A stretch of 64,000 bases of DNA, taken from Pseudomonas piscis. Its GTDB lineage: Bacteria > Pseudomonadota > Gammaproteobacteria > Pseudomonadales > Pseudomonadaceae. Below are positions 26,116-34,789 of this stretch, piece after piece. The DNA is taken from positions 434,001 to 498,000 of the forward strand of contig NZ_WHUV01000002.1 of the NCBI RefSeq assembly GCF_009380155.1, written 5' to 3'. Position 1 is the first letter of the stretch. The number at the start of each line of letters is the position of its first letter. Position numbers and translations under genes: made by a program. Below the pieces are notes generated by a model. That model did not search any database. It saw nothing but the letters and a program-made list of their open reading frames with translations, and was not told where the DNA came from.

Positions 26116-27107
26116 GGCGGGGACTGCGGCAGCGAGTTGATCACTGGGTTGCCGTCACGGTTGCGGGTCAGGTACACCGGCAGGACCTTGGGCAGCGAGG
26201 TCAGCAGGCTCTTGATCTGGCGCGTGTCGTAGATGCCACCGACGCGGATCTGGCCGGTGTGGCTGTCGGCCACCTGCACGGGTATCTCCAGGTAGCGGTT
26301 GATCAGCGGCAGGGCTTCGGTGAGGGACAGGTTGTCCAGCACCAGCTTGCCGCTGCGCCAGGCCAGGGAGCTGTCGTTGCTGTAGGTCTGGCTGATCTGC
26401 GGCTCGTAGTCGCCACCCTTGTAGCGTGCCTGCATGCCTGGCTCCAGGCGGAAGCCTTCGCCGGGCAGGGCGGTGTTGCTGCTGACCAGGACCGATCCCT
26501 GGAGCAGGGTGACCCGCACCTGGTCTTCGTACATCCACACGTTGAACTGAGTGCCCGTGACCTTGACCTGGCCGTTGGCGGCCTTGACCACGAAGGGGTG
26601 GCTGCTGTCATGGCTGACCTTGAAGAAGGCCTCGCCCTTTTTCAGGGTCACCCGGCGCTGGTCCTTGTAGTTGCTGTAGACCAGGCTGCTGCCCAGGTTC
26701 AGCTCGACCTGGCTGCCATCGGCCAGGGTCACGCTGCGCAGGCTGTCGCCGGCTTCGAAGCGCTCGTAGGACGATGGCAGCCAACCCAGCTCCCAGCCGC
26801 TGTAGGCGGCCAGGGGCAGGGCGCATAGAGCAATGGCCGCCGCCGCGCCATAGCGCTGCCAGGTTCGCCGTGGGGCACGCTGGAATGGGACTGGTGCAAG
26901 GGTGGTGGGTGGCAACTGGTCGGCCACCTCCCAGATTTCGCGCATGGCTTCGTATTCGAAGGCATGCAAGGGGTCGGCGTCATGCCATTGCTGGAAAGCC
27001 AGGCGCTCGGCATCGCTGCAGTCCGGCTCATGCAGGCGCATGCACCATTGGGCGGCAGCTTGGGTGATGGCGTCGTATTCGGCTTCCGAGAGGATCTGTT
27101 CGCTCAT
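26106..27107 (-). CDS. Orphan FecR-family anti-sigma regulator
   Basis: 333 residues. The N-terminal cytoplasmic domain (about 1-80) has the DUF4880 pattern A-A-A-Q-W-C-M-R-L then A-F-Q-Q-W-H-D-A-D-P-L-H-A that binds ECF sigma factors. One membrane helix is at about 88-108. The periplasmic FecR domain follows (L-A-D-G-S-Q-V-E-L-N-L-G-S-S, V-T-G-T-Q-F-N-V) and the C-terminal STN-like part (L-S-L-T-E-A-L-P-L-I-N-R-Y). No ECF sigma gene is adjacent, which is unusual. Its position next to pvdQ suggests control of a pyoverdine-related sigma factor, as FpvR does, but this is inference. Confidence 0.88.
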   Translation of the reverse strand: MSEQILSEAEYDAITQAAAQWCMRLHEPDCSDAERLAFQQWHDADPLHAFEYEAMREIWEVADQLPPTTLAPVPFQRAPRRTWQRYGAAAAIALCALPLAAYSGWELGWLPSSYERFEAGDSLRSVTLADGSQVELNLGSSLVYSNYKDQRRVTLKKGEAFFKVSHDSSHPFVVKAANGQVKVTGTQFNVWMYEDQVRVTLLQGSVLVSSNTALPGEGFRLEPGMQARYKGGDYEPQISQTYSNDSSLAWRSGKLVLDNLSLTEALPLINRYLEIPVQVADSHTGQIRVGGIYDTRQIKSLLTSLPKVLPVYLTRNRDGNPVINSLPQSPPKS

Positions 27108-27258
27108 TGACTCTTCCTGATTTCGCGCATTCTACCCTCCAGGGCGAGCCTTGTAGAACAGTCGTCATGGCGATTGAGCATCAAAGTGAACTTATTTTCA
27201 TCCATCGCACCCTAAAAACACGTTGTGTATCGAAAGTTTCTACAAATGGAGATGGAAC

Positions 27259-27528
27259 ATGCTGAAGCACACTTTTGCCGCACTGTTTGCCTGCGCCACC
27301 CTGTTCGGCGCCTCTGCCGCACTGGCCGATCACCCGCAGGCGGGCTGGATCACCATCGAGAAAGCCATTGAAACGGCGAAGACCAAGGCTGGCTACGTGG
27401 CTATCTACAAGATCGAGGCGGACAACGACGGTTACTGGGAAGGCGAAGGTCGCAAGTCCGATGGCAGCGTCTACGAGTTCCGCATCGACGGCACCTCCGG
27501 CAACATCCTGCGCGACCAGAAAGACTGA
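27259..27528 (+). CDS. PepSY domain periplasmic protein
   Basis: 89 residues from the ATG at 27259, with GGAGA upstream (the frame opens earlier, at 27223, without support). A signal peptide (about 1-22, ending A-A-L-A) precedes one PepSY domain: I-T-I-E-K-A-I-E-T-A, G-Y-V-A-I-Y-K-I-E, and Y-E-F-R-I-D-G-T-S-G-N-I-L. Small secreted PepSY proteins of pseudomonads are often induced by two-component systems and may inhibit proteases or bind cations; the role here is not known. A hairpin at 27539-27558 ends the unit. Confidence 0.88.
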   Translation: MLKHTFAALFACATLFGASAALADHPQAGWITIEKAIETAKTKAGYVAIYKIEADNDGYWEGEGRKSDGSVYEFRIDGTSGNILRDQKD

Positions 27529-27538
27529 TGTCCGGCTC

Positions 27539-27558
27539 GGGAGGCAACCTTGCCTCCC
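27539..27558 (+). terminator. Hairpin after the PepSY gene
   Basis: GGGAGGCAA-CC-TTGCCTCCC, a perfect nine-pair stem ten bases past the stop codon. No long T run follows (ATCCTTCCTT), so it may be a weak terminator or stabilise the 3' end. Confidence 0.55.
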
Positions 27559-27738
27559 ATCCTTCCTTGGCGCTGCTGGTGGGCCCGTGAGGCTGCACAC
27601 CGAGCCAGTGGCGGATTTCTTGCTACGGCTGCCGGGCCCCGCGCAGCCTGCGGCGTCGACTGCATGTCGTCGATCTCGCGCCGTCCCATATAGCCCGTAG
27701 TGATCCGTGCGCGGCTGCCCAAGGCATCCCGATCCGCG

Positions 27739-27769
27739 GTTGACAGGCCCGGGCGCTGCCGTTGTTTAA
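27739..27769 (+). promoter_or_regulatory. Possible sigma-70 promoter of dpkA
   Basis: TTGACA at 27739-27744 is a perfect -35 box. A -10-like TTTAAT lies at 27764-27769, but the spacing is 19 bases, at the long end of the allowed range. It is about 52 bp before the start codon of dpkA. Confidence 0.35.
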
Positions 27770-27820
27770 TCGCCAGGTCATGCGCTGTAGCCCCCTCCAA
27801 TAACTACACTGGAGCTTCAG

Positions 27821-28861
27821 ATGTCTGCATCGTCCCTGGTTGCCGAACCCCCTCGCGAATACCTGTCCCTGCCAGCCCTGGTGGAGTTGCTGGAGACCAT
27901 TCTCCTGCGTCATGGATGCAGTGCCGAAGTGGCCCGCAGCTTGGCCGAGAACTGCGCCCAGGCCGAGCGCGATGGGGCCCAGAGCCATGGCGTGTTCCGT
28001 ATTCCCGGCTACCTCTCGACCCTGGACAGCGGCTGGGTCGATGGCAAGGCCGTGCCGGTGGTGGAAGACGTGGCCCCGGCGTTCGTCCGGGTCGATGCCG
28101 CCAACGGTTTCGCCCAACCGGCCCTGGCCGCCGGCCGTGAGTTGCTGGTGCGCAAGGCCCGTCACGCCGGAATCGCGTTGTTGGCGATTCGCAACTCCCA
28201 TCACTTCGCCGCGCTCTGGCCGGATGTCGAGCCCTTTGCCGAAGAAGGGCTGGTGGCCCTGAGCGTGGTCAACAGCATGACCTGCGTGGTGCCCCATGGC
28301 GCCGATCGGCCACTGTTCGGCACCAATCCGATCGCTTTTGCCGCGCCCCAGGCCCAGGGGCATCCCATCGTCTTCGACCTGGCCACCAGTACCATCGCCC
28401 ACGGCGATGTGCAGATCGCCGCTGCCAAGGGCGAGCGCCTGCCGCCGGGAATCGGTGTCGACAGCCTGGGGCAGCCGACCCAGGATCCCAGGGCGATCCT
28501 CGAGGGCGGGGCCCTGTTGCCTTTTGGCGGCCATAAGGGTTCGGCGCTGTCGATGATGGTGGAACTGCTCTGTGCCGGGTTGACCGGTGGCAACTTCTCG
28601 TTCGAGTTCGATTGGTCCCGCCACCCGGGAGCCAAGACTCCCCGGACCGGCCAGTTGTTGATCGTCATCGATCCGGGCAAGGGCGCCGGCCAGGGTTTTG
28701 CCGAGCGCAGCCAGGAACTGGTGCGGCAGATGCACGCGGTGGGTCTCAAGCGCCTGCCGGGGGATCGTCGTCATTGGCAACGCGAACGGTCCGGGGAAAA
28801 GGGTATCGCCATTGCCTGCCAGCAGTTGGAGCAGCTACGGGAGCTGGCGCGCAAGCAGTGA
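27821..28861 (+). CDS. dpkA: Delta1-piperideine-2-carboxylate / delta1-pyrroline-2-carboxylate reductase
   Basis: 346 residues of the malate/L-lactate dehydrogenase (Ldh2) superfamily. Long stretches match the Pseudomonas syringae DpkA enzyme: S-H-G-V-F-R-I-P-G-Y-L near residue 65, I-R-N-S-H-H-F-A-A-L-W-P-D, F-G-T-N-P-I-A-F, and L-L-P-F-G-G-H-K-G-S-A-L-S-M-M. It uses NADPH to reduce cyclic imines formed from D-lysine or D-proline, yielding L-pipecolate or L-proline. It works in the cytoplasm in D-amino-acid catabolism. The gene stands alone; the neighbouring genes give no further pathway steps. Annotation as a malate dehydrogenase would be the common error. Confidence 0.9.
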   Translation: MSASSLVAEPPREYLSLPALVELLETILLRHGCSAEVARSLAENCAQAERDGAQSHGVFRIPGYLSTLDSGWVDGKAVPVVEDVAPAFVRVDAANGFAQPALAAGRELLVRKARHAGIALLAIRNSHHFAALWPDVEPFAEEGLVALSVVNSMTCVVPHGADRPLFGTNPIAFAAPQAQGHPIVFDLATSTIAHGDVQIAAAKGERLPPGIGVDSLGQPTQDPRAILEGGALLPFGGHKGSALSMMVELLCAGLTGGNFSFEFDWSRHPGAKTPRTGQLLIVIDPGKGAGQGFAERSQELVRQMHAVGLKRLPGDRRHWQRERSGEKGIAIACQQLEQLRELARKQ

Positions 28862-28916
28862 AGCGGGGGGAGGTGTAGGCCAGGCAGCCGGGGCCTGGCC
28901 TAGAGGGAGGCTGCGC

Positions 28917-29237
28917 TCAGGAACGCCGGCCCAGCAACAGGCCGACCACCAGGCCGACGCCGGCGGAGATGGCTACGGTCTGCCATGGATGGCCGCCGAT
29001 GTATTGCTCGGTGGCGTCGACCACCGGCTTGCTGCGCTCGCGTACATTGCTCACCGAATCCAATGCCTGCTTGAGCTTCTGGCTCACCTGGCGGCGCAGG
29101 CTCTCGCCTTCTTCGCCTACCAGGGCGGCGCTGCCCTTGAGCAGTTTTTCCGATTCCTCGATCAGCGCCTGCAGCTCGCTGAATGCCTGGTCCTTGATTT
29201 GATCGTTGTCCGCTTGCGCGGCGGTTTTACGAGCCAT
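28917..29237 (-). CDS. DUF883 (ElaB/YqjD-like) membrane-anchored protein
   Basis: 106 residues: a charged, helical N-terminal two-thirds (likely coiled coil) and one C-terminal membrane helix (about 84-103) ending G-L-L-L-G-R-R-S, the standard DUF883 tail. ElaB and YqjD relatives anchor ribosomes to the membrane in stationary phase in E. coli. Start supported by AAGGA. It is convergent with dpkA; a hairpin with a ten-pair stem (28876-28902) lies between them. Confidence 0.9.
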   Translation of the reverse strand: MARKTAAQADNDQIKDQAFSELQALIEESEKLLKGSAALVGEEGESLRRQVSQKLKQALDSVSNVRERSKPVVDATEQYIGGHPWQTVAISAGVGLVVGLLLGRRS

Positions 29238-29393
29238 GAAGTGGTTCCTTGTCGATGTGGCCTAGTGGTGCAGTGTGCCATGGGCGCCCTCGCAGAGCGC
29301 CTGTAGTTCTCTGCCGCTCGCGACCTTGAGGCGGTGGCGGGGAGACGGGGCTGGCAAGCAATGGAGTCTGGCGCCGGGGCAAAAGTTGCAGCT

Positions 29394-29426
29394 GTTTTAC
29401 CCATCGGCGACCTTCGCGGGTAAAAC
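29394..29426. repeat. Perfect inverted repeat GTTTTACCC / GGGTAAAAC
   Basis: Nine-base arms at 29394-29402 and 29418-29426 around a 15-base GC-rich centre. It lies in the space upstream of both the DUF883 gene and the 84-residue gene, so it is more likely an operator or repeat element than a terminator. The form GTTTTACCCGCGAAGG is one I associate with intergenic repeats in this genus. Confidence 0.5.
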
Positions 29427-29479
29427 CGCCAGCCCCTACAGTGTAAGATGTCGCCTATTTTACGCAGCAGGAATTTCCC

Positions 29480-29734
29480 ATGAGCTTCAACCTGGCTAAC
29501 AAGACCCTGGCCGAGCGCGCCGCCATCGAGGACGAGAAGTCCCGCCTGTTCGAGCTGTGGCAGAGCAACCTGGGCAAGGCCAAGAGCGAGGCCGCACGGC
29601 TGTTCGGCGAGCGCAGCAAGCGCAAGGGCAAGTGGGCGGAGTGGGTCCGCGCCGAGCTCGACGGCATGTCGCCGCCGGAGTACTCCAACATGGTGCGCAG
29701 TGAAGTCAATCGCCTGATGGCGGCAAGCAAGTAA
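29480..29734 (+). CDS. Small conserved-looking basic protein, 84 residues
   Basis: No family recognised. The protein is highly charged and predicted almost wholly helical (A-E-R-A-A-I-E-D-E-K-S-R-L-F-E-L-W-Q, then R-L-F-G-E-R-S-K-R-K-G-K-W). It has no signal peptide. CAGGA lies eight bases before the start. Its last 29 bases overlap the 3' end of the convergent LysR gene. Coding is supported by the ribosome site, the strong third-position G/C bias and the isolated promoter space in front of it. Confidence 0.75.
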   Translation: MSFNLANKTLAERAAIEDEKSRLFELWQSNLGKAKSEAARLFGERSKRKGKWAEWVRAELDGMSPPEYSNMVRSEVNRLMAASK

Positions 29735-30641
29735 CGGCAAAACTCTCGACGATCGCCTCGCGGACTTTAACCAGCAACGGGTCGATCTGCGGCGCGGTGC
29801 GCCAGCCCAGCTCGATGGGATAGCGCGGTAGCGCCAGGGGGCAGGGCAGCAACTGCAGGCCGGTGAACTCGGCGATGCGTCGGGCGGCATGGGCCGGGAT
29901 GGTGGCCACCGCCTGGCTGCCCTTGAGCAGGAACGGCAACGCGGCAAAATGCGTGGTCGAGGCGCATACCTGGCGGCTCAAGCCCAGGTTCGCCAGCCCC
30001 TCGTCGGTGATGCCGATGAACCCTTGCGACGACACCAGCAGGTGTTCGCGTTCGACGAACTCCTGGATATCGATCCGTTGCTGCCCGGGAGCCAGGCTCG
30101 CCGGATCTGCCAGGCATAGATAGTCACCTTCCCCCAGTACCTGGCGGCTAAGCATGCGCTGGGCGAACCCGCCGGCGCTGATGGCCAGGTCGACGCTGCG
30201 CTGCAATAACGCCTCGGCGACCACCTGGCTGTGGGTCTGGCGAAAGATCAGCCGCAGCTTGGGCGCGCGCCGGGCCACGGCCTCGATCAACTGCCGGCCA
30301 TAGGCGATCTCGAAGTCGTCGGACAACCCCACGGTGACCGCCCGGCCCTGATAGTCGGCGCTGTCTGGCGCGACCATGGCCAGGCTCTGCCGGCATTTGT
30401 TCAAGGCCTCGCTGACCACCGGCTTCAACTGGTTGGCCTTGAGAGTCGGGGCCAGGCCGCGCCCGGTTCGTACGAACAGCTGGTCGCCATACAACTCGCG
30501 CAGCCGCCGCAGGGCGGCGCTCATGGCCGACTGGGTAACCCCCAGGCGCAGGGCGGCGCGGCTGGCGCTGGATTCGTCATGCAGCGCTTCGAAGGCCTTG
30601 AGCAAGTTGAGATCGACATCGGCGATATTCATATGGTTCAT
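29706..30641 (-). CDS. LysR-family transcriptional regulator (divergent from nitrilase)
   Basis: About 311 residues. The helix-turn-helix is N-terminal: D-V-D-L-N-L-L-K-A-F-E-A-L, then S-R-A-A-L-R-L-G-V-T-Q-S-A-M-S-A-A-L-R-R-L, a NodD/NahR-like pattern. The effector domain follows from about residue 95. Three ATGs (30653, 30641, 30632) are possible, none with a strong ribosome site; I use the middle one. The nitrilase start is 85 bp away on the other strand, so it is the likely target gene. Confidence 0.9.
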   Translation of the reverse strand: MNHMNIADVDLNLLKAFEALHDESSASRAALRLGVTQSAMSAALRRLRELYGDQLFVRTGRGLAPTLKANQLKPVVSEALNKCRQSLAMVAPDSADYQGRAVTVGLSDDFEIAYGRQLIEAVARRAPKLRLIFRQTHSQVVAEALLQRSVDLAISAGGFAQRMLSRQVLGEGDYLCLADPASLAPGQQRIDIQEFVEREHLLVSSQGFIGITDEGLANLGLSRQVCASTTHFAALPFLLKGSQAVATIPAHAARRIAEFTGLQLLPCPLALPRYPIELGWRTAPQIDPLLVKVREAIVESFAVTCLPPSGD

Positions 30642-30725
30642 ATCATTAAGCATTGAATTGGGGTTTATCGATGATCGGCGGCGGCAGGAGAATGCGCAAC
30701 ACTTGATCGTCGAAGGAGTCATCCC

Positions 30726-31646
30726 ATGCCCAGATCCATAGTCGCTGCCCTGCAAATCGGCGCCTTGCCAGGTGGCAAGGCCGAAACCCTGGAACAGATC
30801 CTGTCCTACGAGGACGCCATCATCGACGCCGGTGCCCAACTGGTGGTGATGCCCGAAGCCCTGCTCGGGGGTTATCCCAAGGGCGAGGGCTTCGGCACCC
30901 AATTAGGCTACCGCCTGTCCGAGGGGCGAGAGGCCTTTGCCCGCTACTTCGCCAATGCCATCGATGTACCGGGGGTGGAGACCGAGGCCCTGGCCGGTCT
31001 CTCGGCCCGCACCGGTGCCAACCTGGTGCTGGGGGTGATCGAGCGCAGCGGTAGCAGCCTGTATTGCACCGCGCTGTACTTCGACCCCCAGCAAGGCTTG
31101 GTGGGCAAGCATCGCAAGTTGATGCCCACCGGCACCGAGCGGCTGATCTGGGGCAAGGGCGACGGTTCCACCTTGCCGGTGCTGGACACCCAGGTCGGGC
31201 GGGTCGGCGCGGTGATCTGCTGGGAAAACATGATGCCTCTGCTACGTACCGCCATGTATGCCCAGGGCATCGAGGTCTGGTGCGCACCGACGGTGGATGA
31301 GCGCGAGATGTGGCAGGTGAGCATGCGTCACGTGGCCCACGAAGGTCGGTGTTTCGTGGTCAGCGCCTGCCAGGTGCAGGCCTCGCCCGAGGAGCTGGGC
31401 CTGCAGATCGCCAACTGGCCGGCGCAACGGCCGTTGATCGCCGGCGGCAGCGTCATCGTCGGTCCCATGGGCGATGTGCTGGCCGGCCCGCTGGTGGGGC
31501 GTGCCGGGTTGATTTGCGCACAGATCGATACCGACGACCTGGTGAAGGCTCGCTATGACTACGATGTGGTGGGTCATTATGCGCGCCCGGACGTGTTCGA
31601 GCTGACAGTGGACCAGCGTCCGCGCCCTGGCGTGCGCTTTACCTGA
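30726..31646 (+). CDS. Nitrilase (carbon-nitrogen hydrolase family)
   Basis: 306 residues. The catalytic triad of the nitrilase superfamily is complete: Glu44 in [11 protein letters not shown], Lys131 in K-H-R-K-L-M-P-T, and Cys165 in A-V-I-C-W-E-N. The C-W-E-N-M-M-P context and length place it in branch 1 (true nitrilases, acting on R-CN to give the acid and ammonia), most like arylacetonitrilases of Pseudomonas. The natural substrate is unknown; plant-derived nitriles are a reasonable guess for a rhizosphere organism. Paired with a divergent LysR gene. Its stop overlaps the convergent acetyltransferase by eight bases. Confidence 0.92.
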   Translation: MPRSIVAALQIGALPGGKAETLEQILSYEDAIIDAGAQLVVMPEALLGGYPKGEGFGTQLGYRLSEGREAFARYFANAIDVPGVETEALAGLSARTGANLVLGVIERSGSSLYCTALYFDPQQGLVGKHRKLMPTGTERLIWGKGDGSTLPVLDTQVGRVGAVICWENMMPLLRTAMYAQGIEVWCAPTVDEREMWQVSMRHVAHEGRCFVVSACQVQASPEELGLQIANWPAQRPLIAGGSVIVGPMGDVLAGPLVGRAGLICAQIDTDDLVKARYDYDVVGHYARPDVFELTVDQRPRPGVRFT

Positions 31647-32211
31647 CGGAGGCTTGCGGGCCGAGGCGGCGCCACTCTTCGCGGGTGATTTCCCAGATGT
31701 CCAGGGCAAAACGGCCGCTGACGAACTCACCGGCCTCGGAGCGTACCAGGCGCATCCCGCCACGCTCGGAAATCCGTCGCGACCCCTGGTTGGGGGCGGC
31801 CTTGGGCACCCGCATCAGCGGCTGTTCCAGGACTTCGAACCAGTAGTGGTCCACCGCTTGGCAGGCCTCGCTCATGTAGCCGTGGCCCTGCCATTGCGGA
31901 GCCAGCCAGAAGCCACGGTTGTTATCGGGCTCGCGCATCAGGCTGATGCTGCCGATCATTTGCCCAGGTTCCTCGCGCAGGCGAATGGTCCAGTGCCATT
32001 CCTCGCCCCGTGCCGTGGCCGGCAAGGCCATGTCACGGACAAAGCTCAAGGCGCCATCGGCCGGGTAGGGCCAGGGCACGTTGGCATTGAGGTAGCGCAC
32101 GACTTCCCACTGCGGGAAGAGGTTCTGGATGGCGCCGGCGTCTGCCAGCTCCAGGGGCCGCAGCAGCAAGCGCGGGGTGGTGAGCGGCGGTACGTGGCCG
32201 GTCATGGTCAT
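31639..32211 (-). CDS. RimJ/RimL-type GNAT acetyltransferase
   Basis: 190 residues with the opening [14 protein letters not shown] common to the RimL branch and the acetyl-CoA site in [10 protein letters not shown] (motif A). It would acetylate an amine on a protein terminus or small molecule; the substrate is unknown. Its start overlaps the stop of the LysR gene by four bases (ATGA at 32208-32211), so the two form a coupled pair. Confidence 0.9.
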   Translation of the reverse strand: MTMTGHVPPLTTPRLLLRPLELADAGAIQNLFPQWEVVRYLNANVPWPYPADGALSFVRDMALPATARGEEWHWTIRLREEPGQMIGSISLMREPDNNRGFWLAPQWQGHGYMSEACQAVDHYWFEVLEQPLMRVPKAAPNQGSRRISERGGMRLVRSEAGEFVSGRFALDIWEITREEWRRLGPQASVR

Positions 32212-33116
32212 GGCTCCTTGTGGGTTTTGCCGAGCACCAGGTGTTCGCTGAGGAAGTCGACGAAGACTCGCAATTTTGGCAGCAGCTGTCGACTGCCAGG
32301 CCAGAGGATCGAGAACTTGCCGCGCTCGCCCTGGTAGTCGTCCAGCACCGATACCAGGCTGCCGTCGGCCAGGGCTCCGGCGACCACGAATTCCGGCACG
32401 TAGGCGATGCCCAGGCCCTGGGTCGCGGCATGGATCAACGCTTCGAGGTTGTTGCTGGTCAAGGCCTTGCCCAGCACCAATGGCGGCGCGCCTTCGGGCA
32501 AGCGCAGGCGCCAGACCTGCATCTGGGTGCCGGCGGGGAACCTGTAGCGCAGGCAGGCGTGCTGTTCCAGGTCTTGCGGAGCCTGCGGCACGCCGCGTTG
32601 GGCGAAGTACTCCGGAGCGCCGACCAGCACGAAACCGAACGGTCCGAGGCTGCGCGAGCGCAATTGCGAATCCGCCAGCTCGCCACTGCGGATCACCGCG
32701 TCGAGGCCTTCGGCGATCACGTCGACCATCCGGTCGTTGAAATCCAGGTCCAATTCGATGTCCGGGTAGCGCGCGGAGAACTCCGGGAGGATCGGCAGCA
32801 GCATGCGATAACCGATGGCCGGCAGGCTGACCCGCAGCCGCCCACGGGGTTTGTCACTGATCCGCGCGAGCTCGGCTTCGGCTTCCTGTACCTCGTCGAC
32901 GATGCGTTGGCCGCGCTCATAGAACAGCGTGCCTTCGTCGGTCAGGCTGATCCGCCGGGTGCTGCGGTTCAGCAGGCGCACGCCGAGCCGTTGTTCCAGG
33001 CGCGCCAGGGCCTTGCCCACCGCCGAGGCGGAGAGCCCCAGGCGTTCGCCGGCGGCTACCAGGCTGCCGCTCTGCACCACGCAGACAAACACTTGCAAGC
33101 CGTTCAGGTTATCCAT
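32208..33116 (-). CDS. LysR-family transcriptional regulator (divergent from MFS exporter)
   Basis: 302 residues; N-terminal helix-turn-helix M-D-N-L-N-G-L-Q-V-F-V-C-V-V then L-G-L-S-A-S-A-V-G-K-A-L-A-R-L, followed by N-R-S-T-R-R-I-S-L-T-D-E-G (CrgA-like group). Coupled downstream to a GNAT gene and divergent from an MFS transporter 116 bp away. In this arrangement the LysR protein often represses the exporter until a toxic substrate appears. Effector unknown. Confidence 0.92.
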   Translation of the reverse strand: MDNLNGLQVFVCVVQSGSLVAAGERLGLSASAVGKALARLEQRLGVRLLNRSTRRISLTDEGTLFYERGQRIVDEVQEAEAELARISDKPRGRLRVSLPAIGYRMLLPILPEFSARYPDIELDLDFNDRMVDVIAEGLDAVIRSGELADSQLRSRSLGPFGFVLVGAPEYFAQRGVPQAPQDLEQHACLRYRFPAGTQMQVWRLRLPEGAPPLVLGKALTSNNLEALIHAATQGLGIAYVPEFVVAGALADGSLVSVLDDYQGERGKFSILWPGSRQLLPKLRVFVDFLSEHLVLGKTHKEP

Positions 33117-33232
33117 GGCGACCTCGATTAGAGCCTTTTTGTCCGTAAATACCGGAATACTGCCCTGTTTTTCGCCTATTGCGGCATGCCTACCATGAGT
33201 TTTTTGATGACCCTGGTTGCCAGGAGGTAGAG

Positions 33233-34789
33233 GTGCCCGTGAATCCTGAACTTGAATTGACCCTGGGCTCGCCGGCCCGCAGTGGCGAACGCGCAGCCCA
33301 AGGTGTGCTTGCCGCGGTGTGCCTGGCGGCCTTGATGCTGCCCTTGACCTTTGTCGGAGTGGCAGTGGCGACCCCGGCCATCGGCCGTGAGCTGGGTGGC
33401 AGCACGCTGGAACTGAGCTGGACCACCAACGCCTTCATGCTCAGCTTTGGCAGCGTGCTGATGGCTGCCGGTACCCTGGCCGACGAATTCGGTCGCAAGC
33501 GTCTGTTCAGCCTTGGCGTGGCGTTGTTCGCCCTGACTTCCCTGGCCCTGGTGTTCGCCCCGTCGTTGTTGTGGCTCAACCTGCTGCGCGGCGTGCAGGG
33601 GCTGGCCGGCGCAGCAGCCCTGGCCGGCGGTTCGGCGGCCCTGGCCCAGGCGTTCGATGGCCCGGGCCGGACCCGTGCCTTCAGTTTGCTGGGCACTACC
33701 TTCGGAGTCGGCCTGGCCTTCGGGCCGATCCTGGCCGGGGTGTTGATCGAGCATGCCGGCTGGCGCGGGATCTTCGTTTCCGGCGCCCTGATTGGGGTCC
33801 TGTCCCTGGGTTTTGGCGTGCCGCGAATGGTCGAGTCTCGCGATCCCGAGGCCAGGGGCGTGGATTGGCCCGGCACCTTGAGCTTCACCCTGGCCCTGGT
33901 GCTGCTGACCTGGGGCATCCTGCAAGCCCCGCAAAGCGGGTGGGACAGCCCGCTGGTCCTGGCGTTGCTGGCGGGGTCGGGGCTGGCGCTGTGGGTGTTC
34001 GTGGCCGTGGAGCGTCGGGCGGCGCGGCCGATGCTCGACTTGTCGCTGTTTCGCTACCCGCGTTTCGTCGGGGTCCAGGTACTGCCCATCGCAACCTGCT
34101 ACTGCTACGTGGTGCTGCTGATCCTGCTGCCGATCCGCTTTATCGGCGTGGAAGGCTACAGCGAGATCGAGGCTGGGCTGCTGATGATCGCCTTGTCCGC
34201 GCCGATGCTGGTGGTGCCCTTCGCCGCGGGCTGGCTGAACCGTTGGTTCAGCGCCGGCAAGCTGGCGAGCCTGGGCCTGGTGGTGGCTGCTGGCGGGCTG
34301 TTCTGGCTCAGTTGCGGCAGCGTCGGGCAGCCCCCCCTGGAACGGGCCTGGCCGTTGCTGGTGATCGGTCTGGGCACCGGGCTGCCCTGGGGCCTGATGG
34401 ATGGGTTGTCGGTGAGCGTGGTACCCAAGGAGCGGGCGGGCATGGCCAGCGGCATCTTCAGCACCACGCGAGTGGCGGGTGAGGGCATTGCCCTGGCCCT
34501 GGTGGTGGCTTTGCTGGCCGGCCTGTTGCAGCACGCCCTGGGCCAGGTGCAGGTCCGGGGCGATACCGCGTTGCTGGCGGCTCGGCAACTGGCCGGAGGC
34601 GACCTGGCGGCCAGCGCGGCCGCCTTGCCAGAGGTCGCCAGCGAACGCTTGCTGGCCTTGTATACCGGGGCTTTCAGCCAGTTACTGCAGGTGCTGGTGG
34701 TGATCACCTTGCTGTCGGCACTGGTGGTGCGAGTGGCGCTGCATGAGCCGCGCCGCACGCCGGGTCAGCGGAACTCGAAGAACTCGTAG
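33233..34789 (+). CDS. MFS drug exporter, DHA2-like (14 membrane segments)
   Basis: About 518 residues. The frame opens at 33179, but AGGAGGT at 33222-33228 points to a GTG at 33233 (or 33239). Motif A appears as G-T-L-A-D-E-F-G-R-K-R, and motif C-like G-x-x-x-G-P-x-L-A-G is at about 178-187 of the long frame. Fourteen hydrophobic segments and a long periplasmic loop near the end are typical of EmrB/QacA-type proton-driven exporters. Probably controlled by the divergent LysR gene. Its last 25 bases overlap the convergent ferric-reductase gene. Confidence 0.9.
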   Translation: MPVNPELELTLGSPARSGERAAQGVLAAVCLAALMLPLTFVGVAVATPAIGRELGGSTLELSWTTNAFMLSFGSVLMAAGTLADEFGRKRLFSLGVALFALTSLALVFAPSLLWLNLLRGVQGLAGAAALAGGSAALAQAFDGPGRTRAFSLLGTTFGVGLAFGPILAGVLIEHAGWRGIFVSGALIGVLSLGFGVPRMVESRDPEARGVDWPGTLSFTLALVLLTWGILQAPQSGWDSPLVLALLAGSGLALWVFVAVERRAARPMLDLSLFRYPRFVGVQVLPIATCYCYVVLLILLPIRFIGVEGYSEIEAGLLMIALSAPMLVVPFAAGWLNRWFSAGKLASLGLVVAAGGLFWLSCGSVGQPPLERAWPLLVIGLGTGLPWGLMDGLSVSVVPKERAGMASGIFSTTRVAGEGIALALVVALLAGLLQHALGQVQVRGDTALLAARQLAGGDLAASAAALPEVASERLLALYTGAFSQLLQVLVVITLLSALVVRVALHEPRRTPGQRNSKNS

